A DNA stretch of 45,965 bases from Ignavibacteriales bacterium CG_4_9_14_3_um_filter_30_11 (GTDB lineage Bacteria; Bacteroidota; Ignavibacteria; Ignavibacteriales; Ignavibacteriaceae). The position numbers and the translations under genes were made by a program. Positions 18,580-29,815 of the stretch are shown here, piece after piece (positions within the stretch are counted from its first letter, which is position 1; each line of letters opens with the position of its first letter). The DNA lies in contig PFVA01000267.1 of NCBI GenBank assembly GCA_002790365.1, positions 1,149 to 47,113 on the forward strand, given 5' to 3'. A model generated the notes under the pieces. It saw nothing but the letters and a program-made list of their open reading frames with translations. It had not been told where the DNA came from and searched no databases.

Positions 18580-19953
18580 ATGGAAATTAAGTTGAACTGG
18601 GAAAAATTATTATCAACTGAAATTTACGGACAGCAAAAAAAATCAAAAAGTGACGGGCGCAGTCAATTCCAAAGAGATTTTGACAGGATAGTATTTAGTT
18701 CAGCTTTTAGGAGACTGCAAGACAAAACTCAGGTCTTTCCATTACCAGAAAGTGATTTTGTTCATACACGACTTACTCACAGCCTTGAAGTCTCTTGTGT
18801 TGGCAGATCATTAGGAAACATTGTTGGAAAAATATTGATAGGCAGACATAAAGAATTAGAAAAGAAATATTTATCTTTTAATTTTGGTGAGATTGTTGCT
18901 GCCGCTTGTTTAGCACACGATATTGGCAATCCTCCTTTCGGTCATTCCGGTGAAGATGCTATATCAGAATATTTTAGAAATGGTGAAGGAAAAAATTTTG
19001 AATCTAAAATTTCTGACAATAAAAAGTGGGAAGATCTTATAAATTTTGAAGGCAATGCTCAAGGATTTAGGATAATTACTAAATTACAAAATCCAAATAT
19101 TAACGGAAGTTTAAGATTAAGTTTGGCTACACTTGGTACTTTTACAAAATATCCAAGAGAATCAAAATTAAATGGTATAGATGAAAAATTAATTAAAGGA
19201 AATAAAATTTACAGAAAGCATGGTTTTTTTCAATCAGAAAAAAAAATATTTGAAAGTGTTACAAAAGGTATAGGTTTAACAAAGCTAAATAAAGAAAAAA
19301 ATAATTCTATTTTTTCTCGTCATCCGTTAGCTTATTTAGTTGAAGCTGCTGATGACATATGCTATGGAATTATGGATTTGGAAGATGCCTTTAGACTGGG
19401 GATATTATCTTTTAATGAAACAGAAAAATTACTTTTACCTTTTGTTGATAAAAACCTTCGTTTATATAACCAAAGGAACAAACACGATAAAATTGGTTAC
19501 TTAAGAGCTAAAACTATTAGTAACCTTGTTATGCAATTATCTTATTGTTTTGCTGATAATGAAAATATAATATTAGAGGGGAAAATGTATGATGATTTGA
19601 TTTCGCATATACCTGCTAATAAAGCTATCCTAAGAATTAAGAATATATCTGTTGAAAAAATATATTCGTATAAAAATGTGATTGAAAGAGAAGCAGCAGG
19701 TTATGAAGTAATTGGTGGGTTGTTGGATATTTTTATTAATGCAATAAATGAGGAAGCAGAAGGAAGACTTTCAAATAAAAACAAATCTATTATACAATTA
19801 CTTCCAAGACAATTCTTTGAAAAAGATGAAAGAAATGAAGAAGAACTTTATGAAAGATTATTAAAAGTAACTGATTATATTTCAGGTATGACTGACTCTT
19901 TTGCAATCTCACTTTTTAGAAGGATTAAAGGAATATCATTACCAACAGGCTGA
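18580..19953 (+). CDS. dgt: Deoxyguanosinetriphosphate triphosphohydrolase (HD domain)
   Basis: FQRDFDRIVFSSAFRRLQDKTQVFPLPESDFVHTRLTHSLEV; CLAHDIGNPPFGHSGEDAI. Confidence 0.93.
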   Translation: MEIKLNWEKLLSTEIYGQQKKSKSDGRSQFQRDFDRIVFSSAFRRLQDKTQVFPLPESDFVHTRLTHSLEVSCVGRSLGNIVGKILIGRHKELEKKYLSFNFGEIVAAACLAHDIGNPPFGHSGEDAISEYFRNGEGKNFESKISDNKKWEDLINFEGNAQGFRIITKLQNPNINGSLRLSLATLGTFTKYPRESKLNGIDEKLIKGNKIYRKHGFFQSEKKIFESVTKGIGLTKLNKEKNNSIFSRHPLAYLVEAADDICYGIMDLEDAFRLGILSFNETEKLLLPFVDKNLRLYNQRNKHDKIGYLRAKTISNLVMQLSYCFADNENIILEGKMYDDLISHIPANKAILRIKNISVEKIYSYKNVIEREAAGYEVIGGLLDIFINAINEEAEGRLSNKNKSIIQLLPRQFFEKDERNEEELYERLLKVTDYISGMTDSFAISLFRRIKGISLPTG

Positions 19954-19956
19954 GAA

Positions 19957-20952
19957 TTATTCCATCTTCATGCTGCGGGTCATTAAATCAGTTGTAGCTT
20001 TTAGCGGGTCTTTATCTTTAAATAAGATATTATAAACTTCATTAGTAATTGGAGTATCTATTTTCATTTTCTTAGAAAGCTGAGAAGCTGATTTACTCGT
20101 CATAACACCTTCGGCAACCATTGTCATTTCTTTTAATACTTGTTTTAATTTTTTACCTGTACCTATCTGTTCACCAACAAATCTGTTTCTGCTGTGTTTA
20201 CTCATACAGGTTACAATTAAATCTCCCATTCCGGAGAGACCGGCAAATGTATCAGGCTGGGCACCCATCGCAATACCTAATCTCGAAATTTCTGCTACAC
20301 CTCTTGTCATTATTGCAGCTTTAGTATTATCGCCAAATTTTAAACCATCAATTATTCCTGCACCAATTGCTATAACATTTTTAAAAGCACCACCAAGTTC
20401 AACTCCCAAAACATCTGTAGAAGAATATGTCCTAAAGTAAGAAGTTATAAAAGCACTTTGTATTGTTTTTGAAGTATTAAAATCTTTGGATGCTGTAACT
20501 ACAGTTGTTGGTATTCTTCTACTTACTTCTTCTGCGTGACTTGGTCCTGAAAGAACCCCTATTTGATTTTCTGATAAAGATGGGATTACATCTAAAATCA
20601 TCTGTGACATTGTCATTAAAGTATTATTCTCAATCCCTTTTGATACACTAACCAAAATAGAATTCTTCAATAAATTTTTATCAATCTTTTTAATTACACT
20701 TCTTAAAAATTGTGAAGGTACGGCAAGCACAATAATATTTTTATCGGTAGCTGCATTTGTAAGGTTATGTGTAATTGTCATTTCTTTAGGAATAGAAATG
20801 CCGGGAAGATAATTTTTGTTCTCTCTTTTTTTATCTAAGAATTTAGCGTAATCATTTTTGTACTCCCAAAGAGTAACGGAATGTCCATTGTAATGTAAAA
20901 GGATAGCTAAAGTTGTTCCCCAACCGCCTGCCCCAAGAACAGAAATTCTCAT
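19957..20952 (-). CDS. gpsA: Glycerol-3-phosphate dehydrogenase [NAD(P)+]
   Basis: ISVLGAGGWGTTLAILL; GVLSGPSHAEEV; GAFKNVIAIGAGIIDGLKFGDNTKAAIMTRG. Confidence 0.96.
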   Translation of the reverse strand: MRISVLGAGGWGTTLAILLHYNGHSVTLWEYKNDYAKFLDKKRENKNYLPGISIPKEMTITHNLTNAATDKNIIVLAVPSQFLRSVIKKIDKNLLKNSILVSVSKGIENNTLMTMSQMILDVIPSLSENQIGVLSGPSHAEEVSRRIPTTVVTASKDFNTSKTIQSAFITSYFRTYSSTDVLGVELGGAFKNVIAIGAGIIDGLKFGDNTKAAIMTRGVAEISRLGIAMGAQPDTFAGLSGMGDLIVTCMSKHSRNRFVGEQIGTGKKLKQVLKEMTMVAEGVMTSKSASQLSKKMKIDTPITNEVYNILFKDKDPLKATTDLMTRSMKME

Positions 20953-20964
20953 AATAAAGTTTTA

Positions 20965-21630
20965 TTATTTTTTCTTTCTGGAAAAGATGAATTTGCTTTC
21001 ATTGCCACTTAATAATCTGCCAATATTTTTTCTATGTGTAAATATAACTAAACACGAAAGTATTATTATAAATGGAAGTAAAGTATGATATCCGGGAATA
21101 TTTACTTGGAAAATGTTTTCTCTAATAATCAAAGCTAGTGGCACTGATATTGCAGCAAAAATTGAACCTAAGGAAACATATCTGGAAATAGAAACTACAA
21201 GTACAAAAACTCCAATGGCAATTAGCATATCAACAGTTATTAAAAACAGAAGCATACCCATAGCGGTTGCAATTCCTTTGCCCCCTTTAAAACCAGCAAA
21301 GATGGTCCAGATGTGACCAATAACAGCAGAAATTCCGGCAATTATTTGAATGACAGTTAAATCATCAAACGGAGTTGCATTGTTAAATGGCATTGTACCA
21401 ACGAATAATCGGGCAACTACAACAACAGCAAGCGCACCTTTTAAAGCATCTAAAAATATAACAGATAGCCCTAGCTTAAAACCAAGTACTCTGATTACAT
21501 TTGTTCCGCCTGCGTTACCGCTGCCATGCTCTCTAATATCAATACCTTTTGCCATTTTAGATATAATGATACTGTTAGGTATTGAACCCAAAAGATAAGA
21601 TATAAATATAAGTCCCAGTAAATTTATCAT
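20965..21630 (-). CDS. plsY: Glycerol-3-phosphate acyltransferase PlsY
   Basis: YLLGSIPNSIIISK; DIREHGSGNAGGTNVIRVLG; FKGGKGIATAMG. Confidence 0.95.
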   Translation of the reverse strand: MINLLGLIFISYLLGSIPNSIIISKMAKGIDIREHGSGNAGGTNVIRVLGFKLGLSVIFLDALKGALAVVVVARLFVGTMPFNNATPFDDLTVIQIIAGISAVIGHIWTIFAGFKGGKGIATAMGMLLFLITVDMLIAIGVFVLVVSISRYVSLGSIFAAISVPLALIIRENIFQVNIPGYHTLLPFIIILSCLVIFTHRKNIGRLLSGNESKFIFSRKKK

Positions 21631-21720
21631 GATGTTTTACTATAATGTTAATTGTTTAACGAAATTACATATAAAAAGAATTATTTCCAATGCAAATTAT
21701 ACTAACGGCATTGGTAATAG

Positions 21721-22404
21721 TTACATTCCCTTTTGAGATATTGAACGGAAAATTTTAAGGTCATCTTTTGTTGTAATTTTAATATTCATTGATGATCCCT
21801 CAACCAAATGAATTTTCTTACCTATTTTTTTCATTAAACTAGATTCATCTGTTCCAACAAAGCTGTTTCGCTCAGAATAATTTATAGCTCTTAAGAAATC
21901 TTTATACTTAAAAATTTGCGGTGTTTGCAAATAATTTATCTCATTTCTATCAACATAATTTTTAATAAATTGATTGCCAACAACAAGAGTATCTTTTGCC
22001 TTAATACTTACAACTGCATTACCCTCTTTAATAGCAAAGTTAATGGCATTATTAAGAACTTTTAATTCCAATAGAGGTCTAGCAGCATCGTGAACAATTA
22101 TTAAATCTTCTTTATCAGCATTTATCTTTTTAATACAATTAAATACTGAATTTTGTCTTGTCTTTCCACCTTCAATTATCAAATTAATTTTACTAAAATT
22201 ATTCTCTTTTATTATTTTCGATAATCTATTATGAAATTTTTTTTCTGCTGCTATTACAATATTATTAACAAGAGAAGACCTTTGAAATGTAGAAAGTGTG
22301 TAAGCTATTAATTCTTTTCCATTGATTTTCAAATATTGCTTAGGAACAGAACTGCCGCTCCTAAGCCCTTTACCTCCTGCGGGTATTATTGCAAAAGTTC
22401 TCAT
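21721..22404 (-). CDS. ispD: 2-C-methyl-D-erythritol 4-phosphate cytidylyltransferase
   Basis: AIIPAGGKGLRSGSSVPKQYLKINGKELI; VHDAARPLL; LQTPQIFKY. Confidence 0.95.
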   Translation of the reverse strand: MRTFAIIPAGGKGLRSGSSVPKQYLKINGKELIAYTLSTFQRSSLVNNIVIAAEKKFHNRLSKIIKENNFSKINLIIEGGKTRQNSVFNCIKKINADKEDLIIVHDAARPLLELKVLNNAINFAIKEGNAVVSIKAKDTLVVGNQFIKNYVDRNEINYLQTPQIFKYKDFLRAINYSERNSFVGTDESSLMKKIGKKIHLVEGSSMNIKITTKDDLKIFRSISQKGM

Positions 22405-23435
22405 TTTATCAACATTGCGTCGCCATAGCTTAAAAATCTATATTTATCTTTCATAGCTTTTTTATAAGCCTTTATTAAAAAGTCATAACCGGCAAAAGCG
22501 CTAGCAAGCATTATTAAAGTTGACTCAGGAGCATGAAAATTAGTAATTATAATATCAGCGATTCTAAATTTATAAGGGGGATAAATAAACATATCCGTCC
22601 AGCCTCTGCTTGGTTTTACCACTCCTGAAGCAGTAATGGAAGATTCCAATGCTCTAGTAGCACTTGTGCCTACAACAATTATTTTATTTTTGGAAGCCTT
22701 TGCTTTGTTAATAGTATCAGATGTCTTTGGTGAAATTTCATAAAATTCAGAATCCATTTTATGTTTAGTAAGGTCTTCAACTTCAACAGGACGGAATGTG
22801 CCTAGACCAATATGTAAAATTATAGGTACAATTTTAATCCCTTTTTCCTTTATCTTATTCAAAAGCTTGGGTGTAAAGTGTAAACCTGCGGTAGGGGCTG
22901 CAACGGCTCCATCAACTCTTGCGAAAACAGTTTGATAATTTTCTTTGTCCGCAGGTTCAGCTTCTCTTTTAATATATGGTGGTAGGGGAGTAAGACCAAT
23001 TTTTTCTACTGCAGCAAAAACATTGCCTGGTTGATTGAACCTAACTGTTCTACCTCTTGAAGTTGTATTATCAATTACCTCACACCATAGTTTATCGTTA
23101 AAATATATTTTGTTTCCTATTCTAACTTTTCTAGCCGGATCAACGATCACATCCCAAATAGAATCTTCTTCATTTAGTTCTCTTAATAAGAACACTTCAA
23201 TCTTTGCATTCGTTTTCTCTTTTTTACCGTAAAGTCTGGCTTGAAACACTCGTGTTTCATTTACAACCATAACATCGCCTTTTGACATATAGTTTATTAC
23301 ATCAGTAAACTTTTTATCTTCCATCACTTCAGTTTCTCTATCAAGTACAAGAAGATTTGATTTATCTCTTGGTGATACGGGATATTTGGCTATGTAAGAT
23401 TTAGGAAAATTAAATTTAAAATCAGATAGCTTCAT
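22401..23435 (-). CDS. queA: S-adenosylmethionine:tRNA ribosyltransferase-isomerase
   Basis: RDKSNLLVLDRET; VDGAVAAPTAGLHFT; HIGLGTFRPVEVEDL; NFHAPESTLIMLASAFAG. Confidence 0.96.
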   Translation of the reverse strand: MKLSDFKFNFPKSYIAKYPVSPRDKSNLLVLDRETEVMEDKKFTDVINYMSKGDVMVVNETRVFQARLYGKKEKTNAKIEVFLLRELNEEDSIWDVIVDPARKVRIGNKIYFNDKLWCEVIDNTTSRGRTVRFNQPGNVFAAVEKIGLTPLPPYIKREAEPADKENYQTVFARVDGAVAAPTAGLHFTPKLLNKIKEKGIKIVPIILHIGLGTFRPVEVEDLTKHKMDSEFYEISPKTSDTINKAKASKNKIIVVGTSATRALESSITASGVVKPSRGWTDMFIYPPYKFRIADIIITNFHAPESTLIMLASAFAGYDFLIKAYKKAMKDKYRFLSYGDAMLIK

Positions 23436-23475
23436 TATTTTAGCTTCCTTTGTGTTTGTTTAAAATTTTTTTCAG

Positions 23476-26208
23476 TTATTTTTTTGCTTTACTGTTTAAT
23501 ACAGCACGAGCAGCTGAAAGTCTTGCAATTGGCACTCTGAATGGAGAACAACTTACATAATTTAAACCAGTTCTATAGCAAAATTCTATAGAAGCAGGTT
23601 CACCTCCATGTTCGCCGCATATTCCTACTTTTAGATTTGGTCTTGTTTTTCTTCCTCTTTCAGTTCCAATTTTTACTAATTGTCCCACACCTGTCTGATC
23701 TAAAACTTCAAATGGGTCATTGGTTATCAAATCATTTTGAACATAAAGAGGTAAAAACTTACCTGCATCATCTCTGGAAAGTCCAAATGTAGTTTGGGTA
23801 AGATCATTTGTACCGAAACTAAAAAATTCTGCTTTTTCTGCAATCTGATCTGCAGTTAGTGCAGCTCTTGGCAGTTCTATCATTGTTCCAACAAGATAAT
23901 TTACTTTTACTTTTTTAATCTTCATTATCTTTTCTGCAACACTGCGTACAATTTTTTCCTGAAGTTTAAATTCATTTGTATGACCAACTAATGGTATCAT
24001 AATTTCAGGTTTGACTTTTATTCCATCTTTTTTAGCGTCACAAGCCGCTTCAATTATTGCCTGAGCTTGCATTTCTGTAATTTCCGGATAAATTATACCA
24101 AGTCTACAGCCTCTAAATCCAAGCATAGGATTAAATTCACTCATACTTGAAATTTTTAAATTCAAAACATTTACATCTATTTTTAATTCTGAAGCTAGTT
24201 CAATAATATCTTTTTCTGTGTGTGGTAAAAACTCGTGTAAAGGTGGGTCTAATGTTCTAATAGTAACAGGTCTGCCTTTCATTACTTTAAAAATAGAATA
24301 GAAATCATTTCTTTGAAGAGGAAGTAGTTCAGCAAGTGCTTTTTTCCTTTCTTCCAAAGAGTCAGCAACTATCATTTTTCTAACCGACATGATTCTATCA
24401 CCGCCAAAAAACATGTGTTCAGTTCTGCAAAGACCAATACCTTCGGCACCAAAAGCTATTGCATTTTCTGCCTGATCAGCTTGGTCAGCATTTGTCCTTA
24501 CATTCATTGTTCTTATTTTGTCTGCCCAGTTCATCAAACTTGCATAAGTTTTATAAACAGAAGATTTTTTCCCATCCAATGTTTTCGAAATTAAAACTTG
24601 TATAACCTCGGATGGTTTGGTTTCAATTTTACCTAATAAAACTTCACCGGTTGTTCCATCGATTGAAATATAATCTCCCTCATTTACAACAACATCTTTA
24701 CCTTCAACAGTAAAACTTCTTTTTTTATAATCTATTTTTAAAGCGCTGCAACCTGCAACACAAACTTTACCCATTTGTCTGGCAACCAAAGCAGCGTGTG
24801 ATGTCATTCCACCTCTAGCAGTTAAAATACCTTCAGAAGCATTCATTCCTTTTATATCTTCTGGAGAAGTTTCAATCCTTACTAAAATAACTTTTTCACC
24901 TTTTGAAGCCATTTGATCAGCATCATGTGCACTTAAAGCTACTTTACCAGATGCGGCACCTGGTCCTGCGTTTAATCCTTTAGTAAGAAGTTTATTTTGA
25001 TTTATTGCTTTCTTTTTTTCTTCTAAATCAAAAATTGGTCTAAGTAATTGATTTAATTGGTTTGGTTCAATTCTAGAAATAGCAGTTTCCTTAGAGATAA
25101 GTTTTTCATTTACCATATCAACAGCCATTTTGATAGCTGCAAACCCTGTTCTTTTACCAACACGGCACTGTAACATCCATAATTTATCTTGTTGAATAGT
25201 AAATTCAACATCCATCATATCTTTATAATGTTTTTCTAATTTTTTACGGATTAAGATTAATTCATTATAAATCTTAGGATTTTCTTTTTTAAGATCAGAC
25301 ATTGGGTTTGGTGTTCTTATCCCAGCAACAACATCTTCCCCTTGTGCATTAAATAAATATTCTCCATAAAAAATATTTTCTCCACTTGCCGGATCTCTTG
25401 TAAAAGCAACACCAGTACCCGAGTCTTCACCCATATTACCAAAGACCATTGATTGAACATTAACTGCCGTACCCCATTCAGCAGGAATATTATTTAGCTT
25501 TCTGTAAACAATGGCTCGGTCATTCATCCATGAACTAAAAACAGCACCAATTGCGCCCCATAATTGTTTCATTGGATTATCGGGAAAATTGTGACCGGTT
25601 TTCTTTTTTATTTCATCTTTAAATTCAGATACTAATTCTTTTAAATGGTCTGCAGTTAGTTTCGTATCTAATTTAAAACCATATTTTCTCTTTTTTCTAT
25701 CTAATATAACTTCAAATGGATCTTCATCATTTTTATTCTCAGGTTTTAAACCAAGAACAACATCACCGTACATTTGAACAAACCTTCTGTAAGAATCATA
25801 AGCAAAACGAGGGTTATTTGTTTTTTTGATAAGACCAATAACTGTTGTGTCATTCAATCCAAGATTTAAAATAGTGTCCATCATACCCGGCATTGAAGCT
25901 CTTGCACCACTTCTAACAGAAAGCAGTAATGGGTTTTCAGCATTTCCAAATTTAGCTTTCATCGATTTTTCGATGTTGTTTAATGCTTTTAAAACTTCAG
26001 AATTTAATTTATTTGGGTAAGTATTTTTATGTGAATAATAATAAGTACAGACCTCAGTAGTAATTGTAAATCCAGCAGGTACCGGTAAACCAATATTAAC
26101 CATTTCGGCCAAATTCGCCCCTTTCCCGCCCAGCAGATTTTTCATTTCTGTTTTACCATCGGCATTCTTTCCGCCGAAAAAGTACACATATTTTGATGAT
26201 TTGGGCAT
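23476..26208 (-). CDS. ppdK: Pyruvate, phosphate dikinase
   Basis: [68 protein letters not shown]. Confidence 0.97.
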   Translation of the reverse strand: MPKSSKYVYFFGGKNADGKTEMKNLLGGKGANLAEMVNIGLPVPAGFTITTEVCTYYYSHKNTYPNKLNSEVLKALNNIEKSMKAKFGNAENPLLLSVRSGARASMPGMMDTILNLGLNDTTVIGLIKKTNNPRFAYDSYRRFVQMYGDVVLGLKPENKNDEDPFEVILDRKKRKYGFKLDTKLTADHLKELVSEFKDEIKKKTGHNFPDNPMKQLWGAIGAVFSSWMNDRAIVYRKLNNIPAEWGTAVNVQSMVFGNMGEDSGTGVAFTRDPASGENIFYGEYLFNAQGEDVVAGIRTPNPMSDLKKENPKIYNELILIRKKLEKHYKDMMDVEFTIQQDKLWMLQCRVGKRTGFAAIKMAVDMVNEKLISKETAISRIEPNQLNQLLRPIFDLEEKKKAINQNKLLTKGLNAGPGAASGKVALSAHDADQMASKGEKVILVRIETSPEDIKGMNASEGILTARGGMTSHAALVARQMGKVCVAGCSALKIDYKKRSFTVEGKDVVVNEGDYISIDGTTGEVLLGKIETKPSEVIQVLISKTLDGKKSSVYKTYASLMNWADKIRTMNVRTNADQADQAENAIAFGAEGIGLCRTEHMFFGGDRIMSVRKMIVADSLEERKKALAELLPLQRNDFYSIFKVMKGRPVTIRTLDPPLHEFLPHTEKDIIELASELKIDVNVLNLKISSMSEFNPMLGFRGCRLGIIYPEITEMQAQAIIEAACDAKKDGIKVKPEIMIPLVGHTNEFKLQEKIVRSVAEKIMKIKKVKVNYLVGTMIELPRAALTADQIAEKAEFFSFGTNDLTQTTFGLSRDDAGKFLPLYVQNDLITNDPFEVLDQTGVGQLVKIGTERGRKTRPNLKVGICGEHGGEPASIEFCYRTGLNYVSCSPFRVPIARLSAARAVLNSKAKK

Positions 26209-26266
26209 TTTTTTTATTCCTCCTTAAAATAAGTCTGGCAAATATACAACGATTATTACTTTTTTG

Positions 26267-27310
26267 TTAATTTATTTTGCTAAAAATGAAATTTTTAAAT
26301 CCACTTTCGTCTTCCAACTTAAGTTTAATTTTAAGGTAAAAGATTTCAACATCGTCAAATGCATCAGAATATTTACTCAATTTTACGCTGTCTTTTTGTG
26401 TAGTAATAACTGAATGAGAATTAGTCTTATAAAATTCGCTTCTTATTTTTTGTATTTCTTTTAAGGTATAATTTTTATGATCCGGAAAAATTATTTGATT
26501 TGATGTGTCCACTTTTGTTTTTTTAAGTGCATTGATAAACGAATATGGATTTGCAATTCCGGATACAATTAAACTTTTTTGTCCCTCAAAATCTTTTAAC
26601 CTGTATTCAGTACCTTTTACTGCATCAACAAAGCCAATTACTTCATAGTAAGAATAAAAAAGATTTTTATCTTTACCATATTTTATTATTGCCTCAGAAA
26701 GTGGAAGAGTGTCAGAAAATTTTTTATTAATAATTATTGCATCAGCTCTATTTACAGAACGATAGTTTTCTCTCATATTTCCGGTCGGCAATAGTTTTTG
26801 TGAAAAGAAACTTGGATCATTTAAGAATTGCTGTTCACAAATAAGTAAATCAATATCTCTTTTAATCCATCTATGTTGGAATGCATCATCTAAAACCAAA
26901 GTATTTACCTGCAAATCATCTATTAAATGTTTTGCACCTTCAACTCTGTTTTCACAAACTGCTGCCGGCACCTTGCATTCACTAGCTGTTTGAAAAATTT
27001 CATCTCCGCTTTGATTTACATCGACTAACATTTTTTTACCGTCGGAGACAAGCAAATAGCCCTTTGATTTTCTACCATATCCTCTACTTAACACACCTAC
27101 ATTAATTTTTTCATTTTTTAATAGTATTGTTAAATAAATAACTAATGGAGTTTTACCCGAGCCACCCATTGTTATATTACCCACAGATATTACTTTTGCA
27201 TTTACAGTTACAGATTTGAATATACCTTTTTCAAAAAGCCAATTTCTTATTGAAATTATAAAAGCATAAATAGGAACAAGAGGATATAATATGAATCTTA
27301 ATAATTTCAT
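26267..27310 (-). CDS. lpxK: Tetraacyldisaccharide 4'-kinase
   Basis: VISVGNITMGGSGKTPLVIYL; LSRGYGRKSKGY; VLDDAFQHRWIKRDIDLLI. Confidence 0.94.
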   Translation of the reverse strand: MKLLRFILYPLVPIYAFIISIRNWLFEKGIFKSVTVNAKVISVGNITMGGSGKTPLVIYLTILLKNEKINVGVLSRGYGRKSKGYLLVSDGKKMLVDVNQSGDEIFQTASECKVPAAVCENRVEGAKHLIDDLQVNTLVLDDAFQHRWIKRDIDLLICEQQFLNDPSFFSQKLLPTGNMRENYRSVNRADAIIINKKFSDTLPLSEAIIKYGKDKNLFYSYYEVIGFVDAVKGTEYRLKDFEGQKSLIVSGIANPYSFINALKKTKVDTSNQIIFPDHKNYTLKEIQKIRSEFYKTNSHSVITTQKDSVKLSKYSDAFDDVEIFYLKIKLKLEDESGFKNFIFSKIN

Positions 27311-27314
27311 TTAT

Positions 27315-27971
27315 TTAAAATGTTTCTGCTTTTGTCTGAATCTGGTTTAATACTTTATCACACTTTTCAATCATTGCTGAAGTTTCATCATAACCAAGGT
27401 TCTTATCAACAAATATTGGATCTGAAAATATAACCTTTGTTTTTGTAAAAGGTTTTGGTATTGTAAATTTATCCCAACTTTTTAGATTTTTTTTATTCTT
27501 ATAACCAACTCCCACTAAAATTAAGGGAAGTCCGCTTTTTTTGGCTGCTATTACAGCACCGGCCTTCATTTTTCTATAGGGTCCTGTTGGTCCGTCAGGT
27601 GTAATTGAAATTGAAGATATATTTTTTGCAAAATCTAATAATATTCCAAGTGCAATATCTCCACCCTCTGTGCTTGAACCCCTTACAACTTGATACTTCC
27701 ATAGCTTAAGTACTCTTGCAAGTAAATCACCATCCTTACTTTTACTTGTAAGCCCAGCAAAATTTTTATATCGCTGAAGATACCAGGGAAGAAGCATTGC
27801 ACCATGCCAAAATGCAAAAACAAATTTCTTGTTTTCATTTTCCAGTTTATCAATTACCTTTTTATTTTCAAAAGAAATTCTTAAAGACTTACACAATAAG
27901 TTTGCTGCTTGAAATAGTGTGTGTTGTCCTATCTTTCTTAAAAACACTTTTTTAATTTTATCTTTTTGCAT
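27315..27971 (-). CDS. DUF374 lysophospholipid-acyltransferase-family protein (possible LpxJ-type lipid A secondary acyltransferase)
   Basis: FAFWHGAMLLPWYLQRYKN; SSTEGGDIALGILL; SITPDGPTGPYRKMKAGAVIAAKKSGLPL; located between lpxB and lpxK. Confidence 0.85.
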   Translation of the reverse strand: MQKDKIKKVFLRKIGQHTLFQAANLLCKSLRISFENKKVIDKLENENKKFVFAFWHGAMLLPWYLQRYKNFAGLTSKSKDGDLLARVLKLWKYQVVRGSSTEGGDIALGILLDFAKNISSISITPDGPTGPYRKMKAGAVIAAKKSGLPLILVGVGYKNKKNLKSWDKFTIPKPFTKTKVIFSDPIFVDKNLGYDETSAMIEKCDKVLNQIQTKAETF

Positions 27972-29115
27972 AAAGAGAGGAAGCGATTATTTCAGCTGCT
28001 TTTTTTGAAGCATTTTCTTTCCCCAAACTCTCCTTTATCTTTTTTAGTTCTTCTTTTGTGTTATTATAAAATTCTATATTAGTTAAAAATTTTTCTGTTT
28101 CTTCAATAATATATTTTTCTTTAGCTTTTGATTGTACCAACTCAGGAACAATTTTTTTACCAGCCAATATGTTTGCCATTCCAATATCTTTTATTTTTAT
28201 CAAACTTTTTCCTATCAAATAAGTAATTGCACTTGTTTTATAAACAATAACCATTGGTAATTCTAATAGTGCTGCTTCCAATGTTGATGTTCCAGATTTA
28301 ATAATACCAAGTTTTGAATGTTTAAGCAAGTCATATGTTAAACCTGTTGCAGTTTTAAAATTCTTAAAATCAGTTAAAGAGTAAAATATTTCTTTGTCTA
28401 TATTTTCAGAGCAGGCAACCACTATTTGTAGATTATATTTTTCAGTGAGAAATTTAGCAGCTGAAATACATTCCGGAAATATAGATTTTACTTCTTGCTC
28501 TCTGCTGCCGGAAAGTAAAAGAAGAATTTCCTTTTTGTAATCCAGGTTTAGTTTTGAATATAATTCTCCTTTAGTCAAAAACTTATAATCATTTAATCTT
28601 GAAATTAGTGGATGTCCAACGAAAACTGAGTCAACTAAATTTTGCTTATACATTTTTTCTTCAAACGGAAAAACCACCAGCATTTTGTTGATCAAACTTT
28701 TTATTTTTTTAATTCTTCCTGAACCCCAAGCCCAAATTTGAGGGGAGATGTAATAAATTACATTAAGATTAAGTTTCTTAAATTTTTTTGCAATATTTAA
28801 GTTAAATCCTGGGTAATCAATTAAAACAATATTTTTGATATTTCTTTCTTCTACAAAATTTACAATATCTTTTTGAACTTTTTTAATAAAAGGAATGTGT
28901 TTTATTACCTCTAAAAATCCCAAGAAAGCCATTTTGTTAGTATGATAAATTAATTCCATACCTTCTTTTTGCATTTTATCGCCGCCAATCCCATATATTT
29001 TAAAATTGGGATTTAGAAGTAATAAGTTTTTAACAAGTGCACTTCCGTGTAAGTCCCCCGAAGATTCACCGGCAATAATAAGAATTTCTTTTTCATCTTT
29101 ACTTTGCATACACAA
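27958..29115 (-). CDS. lpxB: Lipid-A-disaccharide synthase
   Basis: LIIAGESSGDLHGSALVKNL; GIGGDKMQKEGMELIYH; LLLSGSREQEVKSIFP. Confidence 0.95.
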   Translation of the reverse strand: MCMQSKDEKEILIIAGESSGDLHGSALVKNLLLLNPNFKIYGIGGDKMQKEGMELIYHTNKMAFLGFLEVIKHIPFIKKVQKDIVNFVEERNIKNIVLIDYPGFNLNIAKKFKKLNLNVIYYISPQIWAWGSGRIKKIKSLINKMLVVFPFEEKMYKQNLVDSVFVGHPLISRLNDYKFLTKGELYSKLNLDYKKEILLLLSGSREQEVKSIFPECISAAKFLTEKYNLQIVVACSENIDKEIFYSLTDFKNFKTATGLTYDLLKHSKLGIIKSGTSTLEAALLELPMVIVYKTSAITYLIGKSLIKIKDIGMANILAGKKIVPELVQSKAKEKYIIEETEKFLTNIEFYNNTKEELKKIKESLGKENASKKAAEIIASSLYAKR

Positions 29116-29221
29116 AAATTTTCTAATTAAATAAATATCATTAAAACTATGAGTCGAATCTAAAAAGGTCTAATTTCAATTTTTAGGTATCGAATTCAGT
29201 TTAAATTTGCCATTTATTTTT

Positions 29222-29812
29222 TTAAAAATACCTTTTTAGAGCAGACTCAACTATTAATAAAACTGTAACTAAAATAAATGCTTGCATGCTTCTTTTTTCT
29301 GATCGAAGTCCTGCCTTAATATTTAATTCAGGTTGTATAACATTTTCTGGTTTATATGGAGTAAATCTGGGGAAGAATCTGGGGACATATTTTATATAAT
29401 TTTCAAATTCTTTTCCAAATTTTATAATCAAAAAAGATTCTTCTTCTCTAACAATTAAATAATATTGAAATAAAAAAAACAATAAAGCAAATATTTGCAT
29501 ATATGGGAACAGAGCTAAGGACATTACTCCAAACCCTGTGTATAATAAAATATTACCTACATAAAGTGGATTACGGACAAAAGCAAAAGGTCCGCTGATG
29601 ATTAAAAAAGTGCCGCCAACCCCACCAGTTGTTCTGGTTTCACTTCCAGCCCAACTAACTCCCCATAAACGGATCAATTCACCTACTAATGCTATAAAAA
29701 AACCAATTATCAAACTTGGTATTGTGGCTTTTTGAAAAACAAACATTAATATTAAAAAAGGAATTGGAGTGTATGATCTGTAATTAAAAAATTTTTTAGC
29801 AATGTTTTTCAT
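29222..29812 (-). CDS. ICMT/PEMT-family membrane methyltransferase
   Basis: GPFAFVRNPLYVGNILLYTGFGV...REEESFLIIKFGKEFENYIKYVPRFFP. Confidence 0.85.
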   Translation of the reverse strand: MKNIAKKFFNYRSYTPIPFLILMFVFQKATIPSLIIGFFIALVGELIRLWGVSWAGSETRTTGGVGGTFLIISGPFAFVRNPLYVGNILLYTGFGVMSLALFPYMQIFALLFFLFQYYLIVREEESFLIIKFGKEFENYIKYVPRFFPRFTPYKPENVIQPELNIKAGLRSEKRSMQAFILVTVLLIVESALKRYF

Positions 29813-29815
29813 ACT

